A DNA stretch of 64,000 nucleotides from Paragordius varius (GCA_964247055.1 OZ176056.1:7502001-7566000); one strand, 5' to 3'. Shown: positions 36,198 to 49,324, numbered from the stretch's first letter. The notes: generated by a model not told the origin, from the letters alone. Numbers and translations are program-made.

Positions 36198-39100
36198 ATG
36201 GACATTTTAAAAAACGATAAGATTATAAAAACTGCCAAAAATGATTCTACTAATGCTAATTTATTGAATCCAACTAATGATAATAACTCTATTGCGGATT
36301 TTTTCCCGTTGAAAAAAGCGTTGCAACTTACCATAGACTCCTATGATATCACCAATAAAATTAGGCTTTTATATCATCGTGACAGTAGAGAACTGGAAGA
36401 TAAATGTGTTAATAAATTAATTGGAAAACGATCCGTGATCGACTTAAGGTATATTGCCATATACGTTTTATAGACGTAAAGAACAAATGGATATTGAAAA
36501 TATGCTATATATTTTACAACATAATTTGGAGCACATCTTAACCAACATTGAAAAAACGGATCATGTAAGCAAAAATTATATTTATACCAATTTTTTATTA
36601 TAATATGATCATTTATCTGATTTAGTTATACCTCCAAAAAAATTTGTTGAAACAACATCTTGCTCAATCGATTCAAAATTATAAAAAGATCTTAACTAAT
36701 ATCCGGGATCTTTTATCAACTCAAGACACATCATCATCCACATCTACTAATTTACCTGAATCAAATACTGTAACTCGCACCATCACCAGGAGTTTGAGTC
36801 ACATTCAAAGTTTGACTTGCCCAGGTTTGCCCCTTTTTTGTGCGGTTTTTTACAGCTTATTTTAAAAATATACCATTTATTTAAATTCGATTTTATTTAG
36901 AGGAGATTCCATTCAATTTGGATTATATACGGATCATGGAAGGTTTGGAGTCTTGTTTAAGGTTTCACATTGAACAAGATGGCGCAAATAAGCAAAAGTA
37001 AAAATATGGCTTTTAACTAAATGCATTTTCTAATTATAATTATATAGTTTTTTAGTCCAAAGTTTTTTAGTATTCAGCGATAAAACTTGATTCTAAATTT
37101 ATTTTTCAAATTATTAATTTTTATTTAGATTAACCCAAAATTAAAGTTCTTATCGTGAAATCTCGGCTTTCTTGCGTTTTATTTAACGTTAACCCGTTTA
37201 GTATTAAAGGTGTGAAGCTTTCTGTTCTCATCATTTAAAATAATTAAACGACCCTTTATTATTTTTGAAACAATAAATAATAAATGCTGCATTCGTGTAA
37301 TCTTCTCTATTTTTTAAAGAAGTCCGCACAGTAGTTATTTTAATATCTTATTAAAACTTTAAAAATCTTGATCCTTTTCCCACTAGGATAGGTGTAAAAA
37401 AGTGATATCTTATCAGTGTGCATATATATTAAAAAATAAAAACAAATAGTATTCGTTCGGCTGGTATTTAGGCCGATAGTCGCCCATTATAGTTGGTAAT
37501 ATTTACAATTAAATCACACTTGCTTGTGAAAGTGGGTTAATGATTTTCCCAAAAAAGTGATTTTGAATATTTATGTAATATAAAATTTCTTAATTTATAT
37601 GTTTAAAATTTTTGACACTGTAGAATTGCAAAATTATCTGAAATGGTGAAAATCGCTCCCAAATCATACCCGATCCCTGAAAATAAAAATGTCGTTAAAC
37701 CAGAGAGTATAATTAATCAGCCAGATATCATTGATCAATTAAAGTATATTCTTAAAATTGCGGAAGCACTTTAAATTAAACATTTTTACGATTTTTTCAT
37801 ATTTTTTATAAATTATTTTACACTTACTTCAACCTTAGAATATCGCAGCAGAACAGCGAAAGTCAACTCCTATTAGATAATTATATGTTGGAGAGAATGA
37901 AAAGCAAAAATTTAAAATGGCCCTTGCCTCCTTCCATGGTATATTAGTTGTAAAAAATAATTAATTGTAAGATAGGATTCAAATAGTTAAGTTTGTATTT
38001 CTCTCCAGATTTTATAACACTAATTTCTACATGATAAGGAAAGTAAAAATATAGTTAGTTATCTAATAAAAAAACGTCATTTTTAGCTAAATAGGGCTGA
38101 AAATAAACTCAGCCATATTTATTTTTACAAAAAGTTTTTCTATAAATTTAGATAAATATGGAAAACAAAATCAAATTTATTTTACGAGAATTAAATGAAA
38201 CAAAAACACTCAATCAGGAGCTACAAAATCGTATCAAAACTATGACGGATGTTGAGAAGCAGGCTCATAAAGCCTTAGATATACTAGGAATGAAATGTAT
38301 GAGGTCTGCCATGGTCAGAACCAATAAAAATATGCATTCCATAGAATCTGCTCAAAAAAAGAAAAATCTAGAAAAAACTCATGATCCCAATAAAAATAAT
38401 TTAAATGATAATGGTAGCATACCAATCCTATATAAAACATCTTTGAACGATGGTTTAAATTCTAGCTACCCAAATGCCATCGTAATGAAACAGAGTAATT
38501 TAAAAGATGACACCTCTTTTCTAACATGTGACAGTAAAAATGATATTATCTCAAGTAATTATTAAAAGCAGATTGTCAAAAAACGGTTATATTTCACCAA
38601 AAAAGTCTAAAATTAAATCACTGTAAATATTGAAGTTATACAGAAGACCAAACGTAAAAATATAAAGACACATGTTTTTTTTAATCTGGTATTTTTTTCA
38701 TTAAATACAACTCATTGTATTAGATTGCAAAGTATGAAATTATGTAAATTGGTAACATTATCAATTATATATATTTGACAATTGTAATTAAAGTTTTTAC
38801 ATAGGAAAAATCAAAGGGTAAAAGAATGAGGTTTGGTTGTTTTTGGAAAAAATATTTGCCCCTATGTTTTAACATTTTATATGTGTGATTTGACCAAGAT
38901 TGCCTTAACTTAGATGCGACAATGGATGGATCAACTTTGAACACAATCAAAACTTTGGAAAATTGTCAAAAAAAGACTCAACAACAAAATAGCGTGAAAG
39001 ATAATACAAGTTTAACAGCCAAAGAAATTGGTAAAAAACTTACATTATCTTCATCAACGAATCATCCCATTTTCCCACAGAATATTAGTTTGTTACAAAA

Positions 39101-42100
39101 GATTGAAACACTTACAAGTCTGATATGTCACCTCATGTACCGAAGAGGGATAGATAGAAGGGTACATCATCTCTCTTTTTAGATTTAGCCCGCCCAACGT
39201 CCATAAATGACTACCTACATTATTTAAACGAATTTAACCAGGGGTGTCCAGCACTAATGATTTTTCCGGTCGTATTTTTGACTCAAAAAACTCGGCTGGT
39301 CGCATTTGAAATACATATATGGGCATTCATCAATAATGATATTGGATTTCAATCTAAAATTGTAAAAACACATGTTTCGTTACCCATTGGATGAAATAGA
39401 CTAATTCAAAAAACTTGTTTAAGAAAATCAATATATTTCTGTAAGATCATATTTTGGCGAATTTTTGCGGGTCGGACATTAAATCTCGACGCATGTAATA
39501 TCCCTGATTTTAACTTTAAAATAGCAATCGGACAAGCTTATAACAAGCATGAGCCAAAGTATTGAGGCGCTCGCTGCTTTTTCAACGTCTGTAAGGCTAA
39601 CAAGCTTAATTTTGCTGTATTTCTTAATAATATGAAATTTTTATAAATTTAAATTCCGCCGGTAATGAATAAATAGATTGTCATTTTTTTAGAAAACACA
39701 AAACATATTTTTTCGCATTTTTTTCCATAAAGCACCAGAACAGATTAAGGATATTAATTCTACATTAACATTCAATTATATTGACTGGATCGTTTATTCA
39801 AATTGGGCTCTTTATTTATTTATAAAATCACATTCACCGTATTCTATACTGATTTAATCCCTTAAGTTTTTAATTTTACAGTTGTGTTTTAATTAAAGGC
39901 ATGCCTCAAAATTGTTTGTGGGGTGTATCCAAAATAACTAAATATATCTCTAGGACTGTAATAAATATTTTATTAAATGATTATTACAGTCTTCATAATA
40001 TGCAGAACAAACCCCTGTAATTTCACTAAAATTAACAAAATTATTTTTGAAAAAAATGAATGAGTTAACATTATTCCAAATATATAGTTTTCTTGTGGGA
40101 ATTTAAATTATAGTTTGCTTAAAATGGTTAATATATGCAGAATACCTTGACTCAATCCCAACTAGTGAATGATACGTTGAAACGGCACACCAATTTGTTA
40201 AAAAAATATTCACTCCTTAAAGGCTACATCAAACTCCTGCAGGCAAATTTAGCCGGTTTCACTCAAGATTGGTGTATCATGGATAAAAAATTCAAGGTAT
40301 CAAACAAGAAATAAGTATTATTGAAAAATTTAACATGATGTATATAACGTGTTTCAAATTTTGAGATATGTTGAGTTTTGACTGCAAATATTTGCCTTTC
40401 ATAACTCCAAAAAATTGGGGGTCAATTGGCAAAAAAATTATGTAAAAATTGCGCACACCCAACGTAATTACAAAGATTTTTGCCCGAATAATTTTGGTTT
40501 CAATTCCATAGTTAGTCAGTCAAATGGTTTTTTTTCGGTGTTTGCATTTAAAATAGGTGATATTTGATGTGGCTTAAATAAGGAATATGGTTCTGGTATC
40601 AATTCTCATACAAAATTTTTAACTTAATTTAGCCTTATCCATATATTTTATTTGATGCTTTGCGATAATAATTTTAATGCAAACCCTAAAATCGATTTTT
40701 GTAAAAATATTACAATTTTTAACCTATATTTGTTGGTTAATATTGTATCTATTTATCATTATAATATTAAAAATATCATTGTATAGTATATGAAATAATC
40801 AATATGCTGATAATCAGCTGTTAACCATTTTTTGCTTCTCCTATATGGCGTTTGACCTTAATTTTTTAAATAAATTTACGCCAAAATATTTTTTAAAATA
40901 TATATACATATGACTAATGTAGGAAAAACTTGAAAGTATAAAACCTGAACATATGTCCCCAGAAATTAGGGATTTGTTAAAAAGTCAAAAAAGCTTACAG
41001 GATTTGCAAAATGTTGTTTCACACGATAAAAATTTATCATTGATGTCTGATGATCCTAGCAGCCGAACAAAAATGCAGGTTTAAATATATATATATATAT
41101 ATATATATATACACCATTTACAATTCATATTCACCCTTGAACAATTCAAATTCACCATTTTATTCAAATTCACCCTTAAACAATTCAAATTCACCCTAAA
41201 AATAAATTATGTGTTTTCGAGATAATATAACTCATCATAAATCTGAATATATTTTTACGAGATAGTTTATTGTGTTTTCAATATTATATTAATTTTATAC
41301 AGAATTTTATATTTTAAATATATTATAAAATAAAGGTGATTTTAATTTTAAAAAAACACATAGTTTATTTTAGGGTGATTTTGAATTGTTTAAGGATTAA
41401 TTTGAACTGTGTAAATGGTATATATTTTTACAATTAAATTAATTTTGGGAACAATTATATGAAAAAGTTAAAAAAAATATTTTTAAAATTTTTTTGCAAT
41501 AAACTTTAATTTTATAACACTTTTGATCAGGAATGCAGCAGTCAACCAATGGCAGAAACGCTAAACGACAATCAAATTAACTCTTCTCTCTATACAATTA
41601 ATACAAAAAATACTGATACATACTGGACTGAAAATTTAAACACCGTAAAGACAAATTATTCATTGAATTATTTATTAAAATAAAAAAATATTTGTTTCAA
41701 TTTCACCCTTGAACAATTCAAATTCACCCTAAAAAATATGAAATTTCGGTCTTATATAACTCATTATTAAAATTAAATATATTTTCTTCATGGCAAAGTT
41801 TATTAATTTATTTCAATATTATTTTGATTATATACAAAATTTCTTATTTTAAAAATATAAAAAAATATATTTTTAATCTTAAAAAACACATAATTTATTT
41901 TAGGGTGAGTTTGAATTGTTCGAACGTGAGTTTAAATTGTTCAAGGGCGAATTTGAATTGTTTAAGGGTAATTTTGAACTCTAAATGGTAAATATAATGA
42001 ATGGCATTAAATTTTTATATTTTTAGTCTTGTACATCGATAAAAAGTGATTTGGATTTAGCCCCAAGTGAAACATACGTTCCAAAGTTGGTACAAAACAT

Positions 42101-44227
42101 TAATTATAATTTGAAAGATCCACAATACCTGAGCAAAAACAATACTTTTGAATACCTAACAAATAATGATACCAATAATTCTAATTTTAATGTTAATTCA
42201 AACTATATCGTCACCAATAACTATGCCAAAAATGAAAAATTAAGGCCTAAAGGATCAAACCTAAATCTTGATCATGATAATTGCTTTCAAGAGTCCACAA
42301 AAACTGAAAAATCCGATTTTTTTAATTTTTGGCAGGATGACATAACTCATGAAAGTAAGTTTAAAAATTTTAAATTTCCAAAAATTAAGCATGTTTAGAC
42401 CTTTGGGTGCTTTATTGGCCTACCTAGTATAGGCGAATATTTAATAATATTTGAGCGTTGCATTTGTTGAAAAATTTGTAAAATGTTCCCATTTTGGGAA
42501 TTATTCATCGCATCGCTCTATATTTGAAACCTTAAAAATTAAAATTGAATATTTTATGTTAGGGGTGTCGACCACACGGCCCAGAAATTGATTATTAATT
42601 TACTTAACAAATTTTTAAAATACTGTTTCCAAATTTAGAGGCAATAAAGTTCCAAAAAATTTTAAAATAAATAGTTGACTTTTACAGTCCTATGGTAAAA
42701 ATTATATAAAATATTTGTTAATGCACATATATTTTCAATGCGTCGCGCCAATTTTGTTTGTTTTGAAAATGCGGCCCGCGAAGCCATTTATGTTGGGCAC
42801 CCTTGATCTAATATAATGTTTTAAGAAATATATTTTCCCTTTTTAACATAGATGGGAACCGAGTCTTTTTTAGGAATTAACCAAAAGAGCGTTTTAATAA
42901 TTCCAAAAAAATAATTTAAAATTTTATTTTTTTTGAGCATGTTTTATTTTTTGTTCTTCATGGCATTTAGTAAACTTTGTTAATTTTCTTAAGGGAGCCA
43001 AAATAAGAAGCAATCTTATAATAAATAAATTTATTGATCATAACCTTTTAGTTGTAGATCCTTAATCCTACGAAAAAGTGAAAACAATTAAATTTTTGCC
43101 AATTATCTATAAAATTTAAAAACATATAATTTATTATGGTGTTCTGCTACCAGATACAACCTTAAGTACAATTAGTATGGTAATGAATGAAAATCAAGAT
43201 GTCTCAGCCGGCACTTTAAATTCAGATCTAACATCTATGGACAATCAAAGCACTCTGGTTTCCAATCAAAAAGAAATTATTGATCTATATAATATCGATA
43301 TAGATATGAATGATGAAATAACTCTTAAACCCAAATCGGACCTTAGCTTTAACAATATGTAATAAGCTAATCATATTTGCTTTATTTTCATTTTCAGTAA
43401 AAATTGAAATTATCCAGACTTAATGTACCTCATTAAATTTTCGTTTCATAAAGCCACCTAGCGTTTAATAGGAAGTACTATGACTTCTAATTGCAAAGGT
43501 AGCCTAAGAAAATGATCTTCATTAAGGTTTAATTTACTATAAAGATGGCGCTTTCCTCCATAAATATGTACAACATACAAACATAATGACAATAACTTAT
43601 ATTCAAAACATCGCGATACTTTTAATATACAATTTATCGTTTCCACTGCAAAATATGTAATATAGATGTAATTTGGTAACATAATCAATTATATATTTTA
43701 CAACTGTAAACAGTCCAATACCTTTTGGGTTAGTTTTATATCCCAGGTATCCTAAAAAGTATTTAAGGCGAATTTAAAAATATGCTTTCTTTACCCTTTT
43801 AGGCGCATTAGAATTTTTTTTTTCAAAAATTAAAATTGTTAGAAAATCCCTATTTTAAACAGTTTATTTTAGCACCAAACTTGATACATTTTGTTAATAT
43901 CAGCTGTTCTTTCAGTCGCGTTCTGGAGCTGTCCTCAATTCAGACTCTAGAAGTCATACTGTAAAAATATAAGCTTTTTATCTAATATATAAAAACAATG
44001 TTTGATAATTAATTTCAACTAAAAAAACTTTCAAAACTGTAATTTATTTACCCAATTGTGCTCTGGAATATAAAATCACCCCAAAAGGTAAAATAGGACA
44101 AAAAAGTGAAAAGGTAATTAAGTGTTAGATGGCTTTTCTAGGGAAAATATAGGGTGTAAAAAGTCGTTTGAAAAAGAAAACATTTGTTTTTATGTTTTTA
44201 CGTTTCATCTGACTACTTTCAATTTCT

Positions 44228-44271
<44 letters not shown>

Positions 44272-44638
44272 AAGTCCACAAAAAGTGGTTCAAGCCCCAA
44301 GCCTTATGTCAATTAACGATAGTTTGGCTCTGAACGAGTGTGTCAAAAGTCCTACCTTTCAAATTCGTAGTTCTTCTCTCAAACAGAAACCACAAGAACC
44401 TTTAAGATATTATAGAAATTCAGATCTTTTGTCGAGCAATTCCAATATATTAAACAAATTAAATAGTATCCAAAATATTAAAAATGAATCTCAAATCCCC
44501 AAAAATAATCCAAATGCCAGAAAACAAACAAAAATTTTGAATGGTAAAGAAATGCAAGTTATTCAATCCATCATAAATACCACTCGATTTGATACTAATA
44601 ACAATAAGGGAACCCGATCATCTAAGCTGGGGAATTAG
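36198..44638 (+). CDS. Unrecognised Asn-rich, coiled-coil-like protein, 14 exons
   Basis: Exons: 36198-36448, 36474-36564, 36626-36824, 36901-36997, 37624-37743, 37839-37938, 38152-38554, 38914-39161, 40141-40296, 40923-41078, 41531-41644, 42027-42354, 43154-43358, 44275-44638. Phases agree throughout, giving 943 residues. The N-terminal third looks structured and helical (LYHRDSRELEDKCVNKLI, ~57-74; LYLQKNLLKQHLAQSIQNYK, ~115-134; FNLDYIRIMEGLESCLRFHI, ~185-204; SQLLLDNYMLERMKSKNLKW, ~261-280; NMENKIKFILRELNETKTLN, ~288-307). Another helical block is at LLKKYSLLKGYIKLLQANL (~520-538). The C-terminal half is low-complexity, rich in Asn, Ser, Asp and Lys. There is no signal peptide or membrane segment. 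I do not recognise the family; a spindle/centrosome or trafficking scaffold would fit the composition but that is a guess. Intron 1 is only 25 nt. The acceptor of exon 8 and its odd donor (agg|gtacat) are the weakest joins. Confidence 0.7.
36449..36473 (+). other. 25-nt intron
   Basis: GTATATTGCC...TTTTATAG. Excising it restores frame between ...KRSVIDLR and RKEQMDIENMLYILQHN. Unspliced, the frame stops at the TAG at its end. No other GT/AG pair nearby gives an open frame. Confidence 0.65.
38621..38895. mobile_element. MITE family C, copy 13
   Basis: Left aaatattgaagttatacaga, then ccaaacgtaaaaatataaag, core gcaaagtatgaaattatgta, right end tgttttaacattttatatgt. Inserted between exons 7 and 8 of the coiled-coil gene. 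Confidence 0.5.
39239..39506. mobile_element. hAT-type MITE with 8-bp target duplication
   Basis: Ends CAGGGGTGTCCAGCAC and ...ATGTAATATCCCTG, flanked by AATTTAAC (39231-39238) and ATTTTAAC (39507-39514), 7 of 8 identical. 268 bp, non-coding, in intron 8 of the coiled-coil gene. Confidence 0.65.
41113..41418. mobile_element. MITE family D, copy 7
   Basis: Ends accatttacaattcatattc and gaactgtgtaaatggta; the left end has three tandem ttcaccc units. Confidence 0.6.
41690..41988. mobile_element. MITE family D, copy 8
   Basis: Right end has four tandem 20-bp motifs (agggtgagtttgaattgttc type) ending in aactctaaatggta; left caatttcacccttgaacaat. Ends ~40 bp before exon 12 of the coiled-coil gene. 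Confidence 0.6.
42560..42804. mobile_element. hAT-type MITE, degenerate
   Basis: Start tAGGGGTGTCGACCACACGG, end GCCATTTATGTTGGGCACCC; inner words ggccc and gcggcccgcgaagcc resemble the element at 47069-47343. No clear target duplication. Confidence 0.5.
43395..44218. mobile_element. MITE family C, copy 14, split by MITE G
   Basis: Left half from cagtaaaaattgaaattatc (43397) through gcaaaatatgtaatatagat to ~43720; right half from ~44119 with aaacatttgtttttatgttt and tactttcaatt. Family G sits between them, so G inserted into an older C element. Confidence 0.5.
43722..44118. mobile_element. MITE, family G copy 2
   Basis: Inverted ends caataccttttgggttagtt / ...aaaatcaccccaaaaggtaa, with tttatatcccag and its mirror. 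Internally similar to 2861-3344 (aaaaatatgcttt, gagctgtcctcaattcagac). Confidence 0.55.
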
Positions 44639-44933
44639 AAAATATATATCGATTTATGCATTTATATTGTATCCAATATGTGAGTAAAATATATAGCATA
44701 TTTTTCAAGCCAAATGTATGAATAAATTGTAATTTTATTGAAACAAATATTAATAAATTATCTATAAAGCATGTAACAAAATTATTATTAAACAAAATAG
44801 ATTATAAGTTATCCTATATCATTGAAATTCGATTATTTTTTACTCTCTAAATAAACTATGTGTTTTATGAAGTTTTTTGAATAAACCAAAAACGCCATTT
44901 TACAATTTAATAATAAATTCTCAGTGTCTAATA
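44639..44933. other. 3' flank of the coiled-coil gene
   Basis: AT-rich, no further open frame or element. Presumably contains the poly(A) site. Confidence 0.3.
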
Positions 44934-44941
44934 CTATAAAC

Positions 44942-47060
44942 CAGTGGTACTCACGAAAAAAATTTGACGGGCCAAATAAAATATATATTTTTTTCGAGGG
45001 CCAGAATCTTATAATGGCAAAAATTCCATAGCTATTTGACATATGCACATATTTATACTCTAAATCAGCAGAATTAATTTTTTGCGGATCGCATGTAAAT
45101 CCAGTAAAAACTCGTTTTGCACCATTTAGTTTAAAAAATTAAATATTTTGATAACAACATTTATTTTGATATTAACCAATAATTTTGACAAATTTGGTTT
45201 CTCCTCATGACAGACCAATCTTAATAAGTCGTCCATATAATTATCGGTTAAGCGATTTCTGTATCTATTGTTGAGATACCTTATTTTTGAATATGCTGTC
45301 CACGGGCAACTTGAGAAAAAACAGTTAGGATAACTTGAGCACATTTTTTTATATTTTCATATTTATTTGGCACATCTTGCCAAAACCATACATATTTTTC
45401 TTCCCTTCGATTCTCCTTATATATAGCCCCGAATCGGAATCCTTTTTAAATCTACGAATTCTCCAATGATATGCGCCTGATCAAAACCGAGATGCTCAAG
45501 TTGCTTAATATTGGATATATCCATACCATGGATTTTCCACGAGTTTTAAGCAATTTTTAATATTTCTTAATCCTTCAAATCTGAATGTCATTTCATTAGA
45601 TAAAAATGTTAAATGATTGTCAATTTTAAATGTTGGAAAATATAGGAGTGTTTTATTTATAAATTCTTGTTTATATATTATTAATTTTTCTTCAAAAGCA
45701 AATATTTGATTAGCAAATTGGGTTATTACTTTGCTCACTTGAAAACTTGTATTAAGACTAAGTCTAAAAGTAAATGTCGCAAAGGTAGGCAATAAAACCC
45801 ACCATTAGTCACTATTAATTTCCTCGTCAAACTTTCTGTTATCTTTTATAAAGAAAATCTCATGTCTTAAAACAAAAAATCTATTTAATACTTTGCTAAG
45901 GCTTAGCCATCTCACAGCGGTCAAAAGAATATCATCAAACTCATTGTGAATATCTTTCAGAAGGTTTAGAATTTACGGCTGTTAAATTCTCTCGGATGTG
46001 GTTAACTATATCCACAACCGTTTTAATTACTAAATTGAGTGATTCATATTTTACATGCGAAACCAAGTTTTGCTGTTGAGTAAATATTTTTCAAATTATA
46101 TTTTTTTTCAAAAGAGGGATAAATCCTTCGTTTCATAGAGGGACAGCCATCTGTGCAGATCGAAACCAATTTTTTTCATAGATATACCATTATTATCGAA
46201 AAATGTGCTACCACTTTCTTTTATTAGTTGGGAATCAGTAAACGGTTTCATATTTTTTCCTAAATTATAACAATTTCATACGAAGCATGTTACAACTTTT
46301 CCTGGGAGAGAGCTATAAAAATAATAGATTTTCTTTCTGGTATAATTCCTTAATTTTTTATTTTTTTCGTTCCTTCCCTCATGATTTTCTGGTAATTTAT
46401 GAGAATGATGGATTGTAAAATGTCTTTCAATCTTGTATTTTTTTATAATTATGTTGTCCTTGCATATAAGGCAGGTATCAACATTTTTAAAATCGACAAA
46501 GAATTTTTCTTCCCATTCCTTTATAAAGAGCGATTTTTATCGGATAATTTACGTTTTTCATTAGATGTCATCCTTTGAATTTATATTTTAAAATTATGTA
46601 AATTTTTGCAAAAAAAAAATATAATTTGAATTATGCTATAAAAAATAGGTAAAAATTTAATGATGTTGATTTGAAAAATATTTTATGGGAATGAGTTATA
46701 TAAAATGATGCAGGATAGCAATGAAAAGTATATGATGCAAGTTTGGGTGAAAAGCTTGCTTAAATACAAAAAAGGAATCCAATAAAAATTTTAAAATAAA
46801 ATACAGAAACAGAGACAACGTGTGCCAAAATTTTGAAATCATTTTATTTAGGGAAATTTTTTTACCAAATTGGGTAAAAAATAGTAATTACGAAATAGAT
46901 CTAAAGAAAATTAATATTAAAATAAGCGAAAATTCGTTTATGTGTATTTTAAAAATTCATATATAAAAATAATAATTTAAGTATCAATATGGTCATAGGG
47001 CAATTTTAAAGCACTCTTAGGGCCGCATGCGGCCCCCGGGCCGCGGTTTGAGTATCACTG
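44942..47060 (-). mobile_element. hAT transposon with decayed transposase (GTF2IRD2/ZBED-like)
   Basis: Inverted ends CAGTGGTACTCA and TGAGTATCACTG; flanking 8-mers CTATAAAC (44934-44941) and GTATAAAC (47061-47068), 7 of 8 identical. The minus strand carries transposase remnants in the right order: a BED-like zinc-finger region (EKFFVDFKNVDTCLICKDN ... IERHFTIHH, ~46530-46430), FDLHRWLSL, VRWLSLSKVLNRFFVLRHEI (~45930-45840), and the C-terminal hAT dimerisation segment (YSKIRYLNNRYRNRLTDNYM, DDLLRLVCHEEKPNLSKLL, ~45310-45170). Several stops and frameshifts make it inactive. Reads like the GTF2IRD2/ZBED type of hAT transposase. Confidence 0.85.
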
Positions 47061-47068
47061 GTATAAAC

Positions 47069-47343
47069 CATGGCATGAGGCCGGCAAAAAATTTGAAATT
47101 AATGAGTAGCAAAAATATGTGCCTACAATCTCGCAATATTGATATTTTTTGAATATTCTTGTTAAATGAGTCTATGCATTTCTCCAAAACTAGAAAAAAA
47201 TTGTATAATGCGTATACGTTTTGCCTTCATATGTTATGAATTCTAATAAATTATTTATGAATGTCCATAAAAACTTTGAATGCTGCCCGCAGGGTTTTCT
47301 GAATCAAAAAGACGGCCCGCGAGGCCGTATGTTGACTCCCCTG
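47069..47343. mobile_element. hAT-type MITE adjoining the hAT transposon
   Basis: Right end GGCCGTATGTTGACTCCCCTG is followed by GTATAAAC (47344-47351), the same 8-mer that precedes the element (47061-47068). The left end is eroded (catggcatgaggccggc). 275 bp, non-coding. Confidence 0.6.
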
Positions 47344-47391
47344 GTATAAACGATAAAGGAAAGATTCTACCCATCAGCAAGCGGTTCAAAT

Positions 47392-47574
47392 ATGTTTTAT
47401 CTAAACTGGTTCTCGTTTTTATACCTTGGTTACAGTTTTTTGAGTACCCTGTTACTAATTGAGCTATTCCTTTCTATTATATGGTGGAAACGGACACTTT
47501 CAGCTATTAGAGAAACACCTTTTTTACATGACTCGGAATCGCTTAAAATTTTGGTAACATCAATTTTTATTTAA
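47392..47574 (+). other. Short hydrophobic open frame of unknown status
   Basis: 60 codons starting MFYLNWFSFLYLGYSFLSTL, one predicted membrane segment, then a polar tail (KRTLSAIRETPFLHDSESLK). It lies in a non-repeat island between two hAT-type elements. It could be an exon of an unseen gene or chance. I recognise no family. Confidence 0.2.
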
Positions 47575-47679
47575 AAATTCATTCAAATTTAGGATTTGTC
47601 CCAATTTAGATTAAATAAAATATTTTTTGAGCAAACATGGATTTCAGAAAATTGGTATAAAAATCGTTATCGGTAGACT

Positions 47680-48925
47680 GTATTAACACTTGGATGCAAC
47701 TAGGGTTGTGTGACCGGGTCATGACCAGGTCAGTGACTATTTATTCCATAATCATTTAAAAAAACAACTGTTTTTTAAAAAATTGGTGGTAAATTTTTTT
47801 GGAAGACAGATAGTTTTATTGCTTTTTAATATACTTTTTAGAAATATAAATTAAATATTTAAATATGCTTATTTTACAATATAAAATTTTTAAACATGCA
47901 TCCTTTAACATTAGCATTTAGCATATCTAGTTTTTTGATAAACAATCAAGCATTTTGCAAAACATGCTATTATTCTATATATATAAACCAATAAAACGTA
48001 AAAACATTTTATAATTGGATATTTCAATGATGAAAGAAAGTGTAAAAAAAATTAGGTAAAATTTTATTTGAAATGTCCAGTATTAAAAGCTATGAATTTG
48101 AAGATTCAGAAGCAAGAATGTGGCAAACTTTATTTTAAAACAAATTTTTGATTAAATTTGATTGAAAATATTGTAAATATATAAAAATGCATAATATAAA
48201 CTTTTAAGAAAAAACATGACATTATTAGTGAAACAAAGTGTCGTTCGAACATTATTTTCACAATCCAACATCGCATGGTATTTATTTAAGTAAAGTGGTC
48301 ATGACCAGGGTTATGACCATGGTCTGACCGGGTCTGACCTGATTTTTTGAAAAGCAGTCAAATGCACAACCCTAGATGCAACACAATCATTTTAGTCCTT
48401 CGATTCAAATTGGGGTATTTAAATACCTTAGGCCTGTTATAATTTAATTTTTTAAAAAATATGGAAAAAATCGAAACCATGGCAAATTTTTGCACTTATA
48501 TAACATCAATAAACCGAAATATATAAAAATTAAGCAATACTGGATATTACTTATTTTAAGCCAAAACCGAAAGGTAAAAATTAAGTTAACGTGACATATG
48601 TGCAATGATAAAATTGAAAAATAATACAAAATTAACCGCTTTTTCTATTTCTGAAAGATGTATATTAAATAAAAAATTAGATTTAATATTCCCTTAAAAT
48701 TAAATGAAGACGATATTTTGCAAAAATTTGTAAAATAAAAATGGCGTCTACATGGAATTTTTTTAAAACAAAATTTTATTTAGATATTTTGGCATATTTA
48801 TATAATTTTTATTAGGATAAATGCATAAAAATTTGGGACTGTTTCCTTCAGTAGTTTTTATCTTAACAAAATTTAATCGGTATTTAGATACCCCAATCCG
48901 AATCAAAGTTTTAATTTATCGGACA
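47680..48925. mobile_element. MITE family B2, copy 1, interrupted
   Basis: Starts tattaacacttggatgcaac (47681), resumes at 48383 after a hAT-type insertion, and ends ...ataccccaatccgaatcaaa. The body (ccgaaaggta, cttatataacatcaataaac) matches 49325-49915, which is uninterrupted. Confidence 0.6.
47701..48374. mobile_element. hAT-type MITE with perfect 8-bp target duplication
   Basis: Ends TAGGGTTGTG and CACAACCCTA, flanked on both sides by GATGCAAC (47693-47700, 48375-48382). Sub-terminal tgaccgggtcatgaccagg motifs occur at both ends. The empty site is seen in the sister copy of the host MITE at ~49351 (ttggatgcaacatattcat). Confidence 0.8.
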
Positions 48926-49324
48926 TGTTTTCATTTACCCTTCATTAATTTTAGTTTTTTAGCCATAGCGAATTTATATTCAAAATTTTAAAAATTACTA
49001 TATTGAGCCTATTGTAAAAAGTCATCTAGCCCATTGAGTTGGTTATTTAAAAAATATCTTAAGATTATTATAATGCTACATTTGAAAAGCGCTCAATTGA
49101 TAATTACACCTTGATTCAAATATGGGTAGATGCCGATCCTAATGTTTTGCTGTTACTGAAAAATACTAAAAAGGGCCTCAATTAATATATGCTCTCTTAA
49201 TAAAAATAATATGAATAAGCCAAATTCCATTATTAAAATTTAGTTTTGAAAAAAGCTCCAATCTCTTACAAAGCCCTTTTTTTATAATTCCTAATTTTTT
49301 TTTGAAATCACACTATTAATATCG

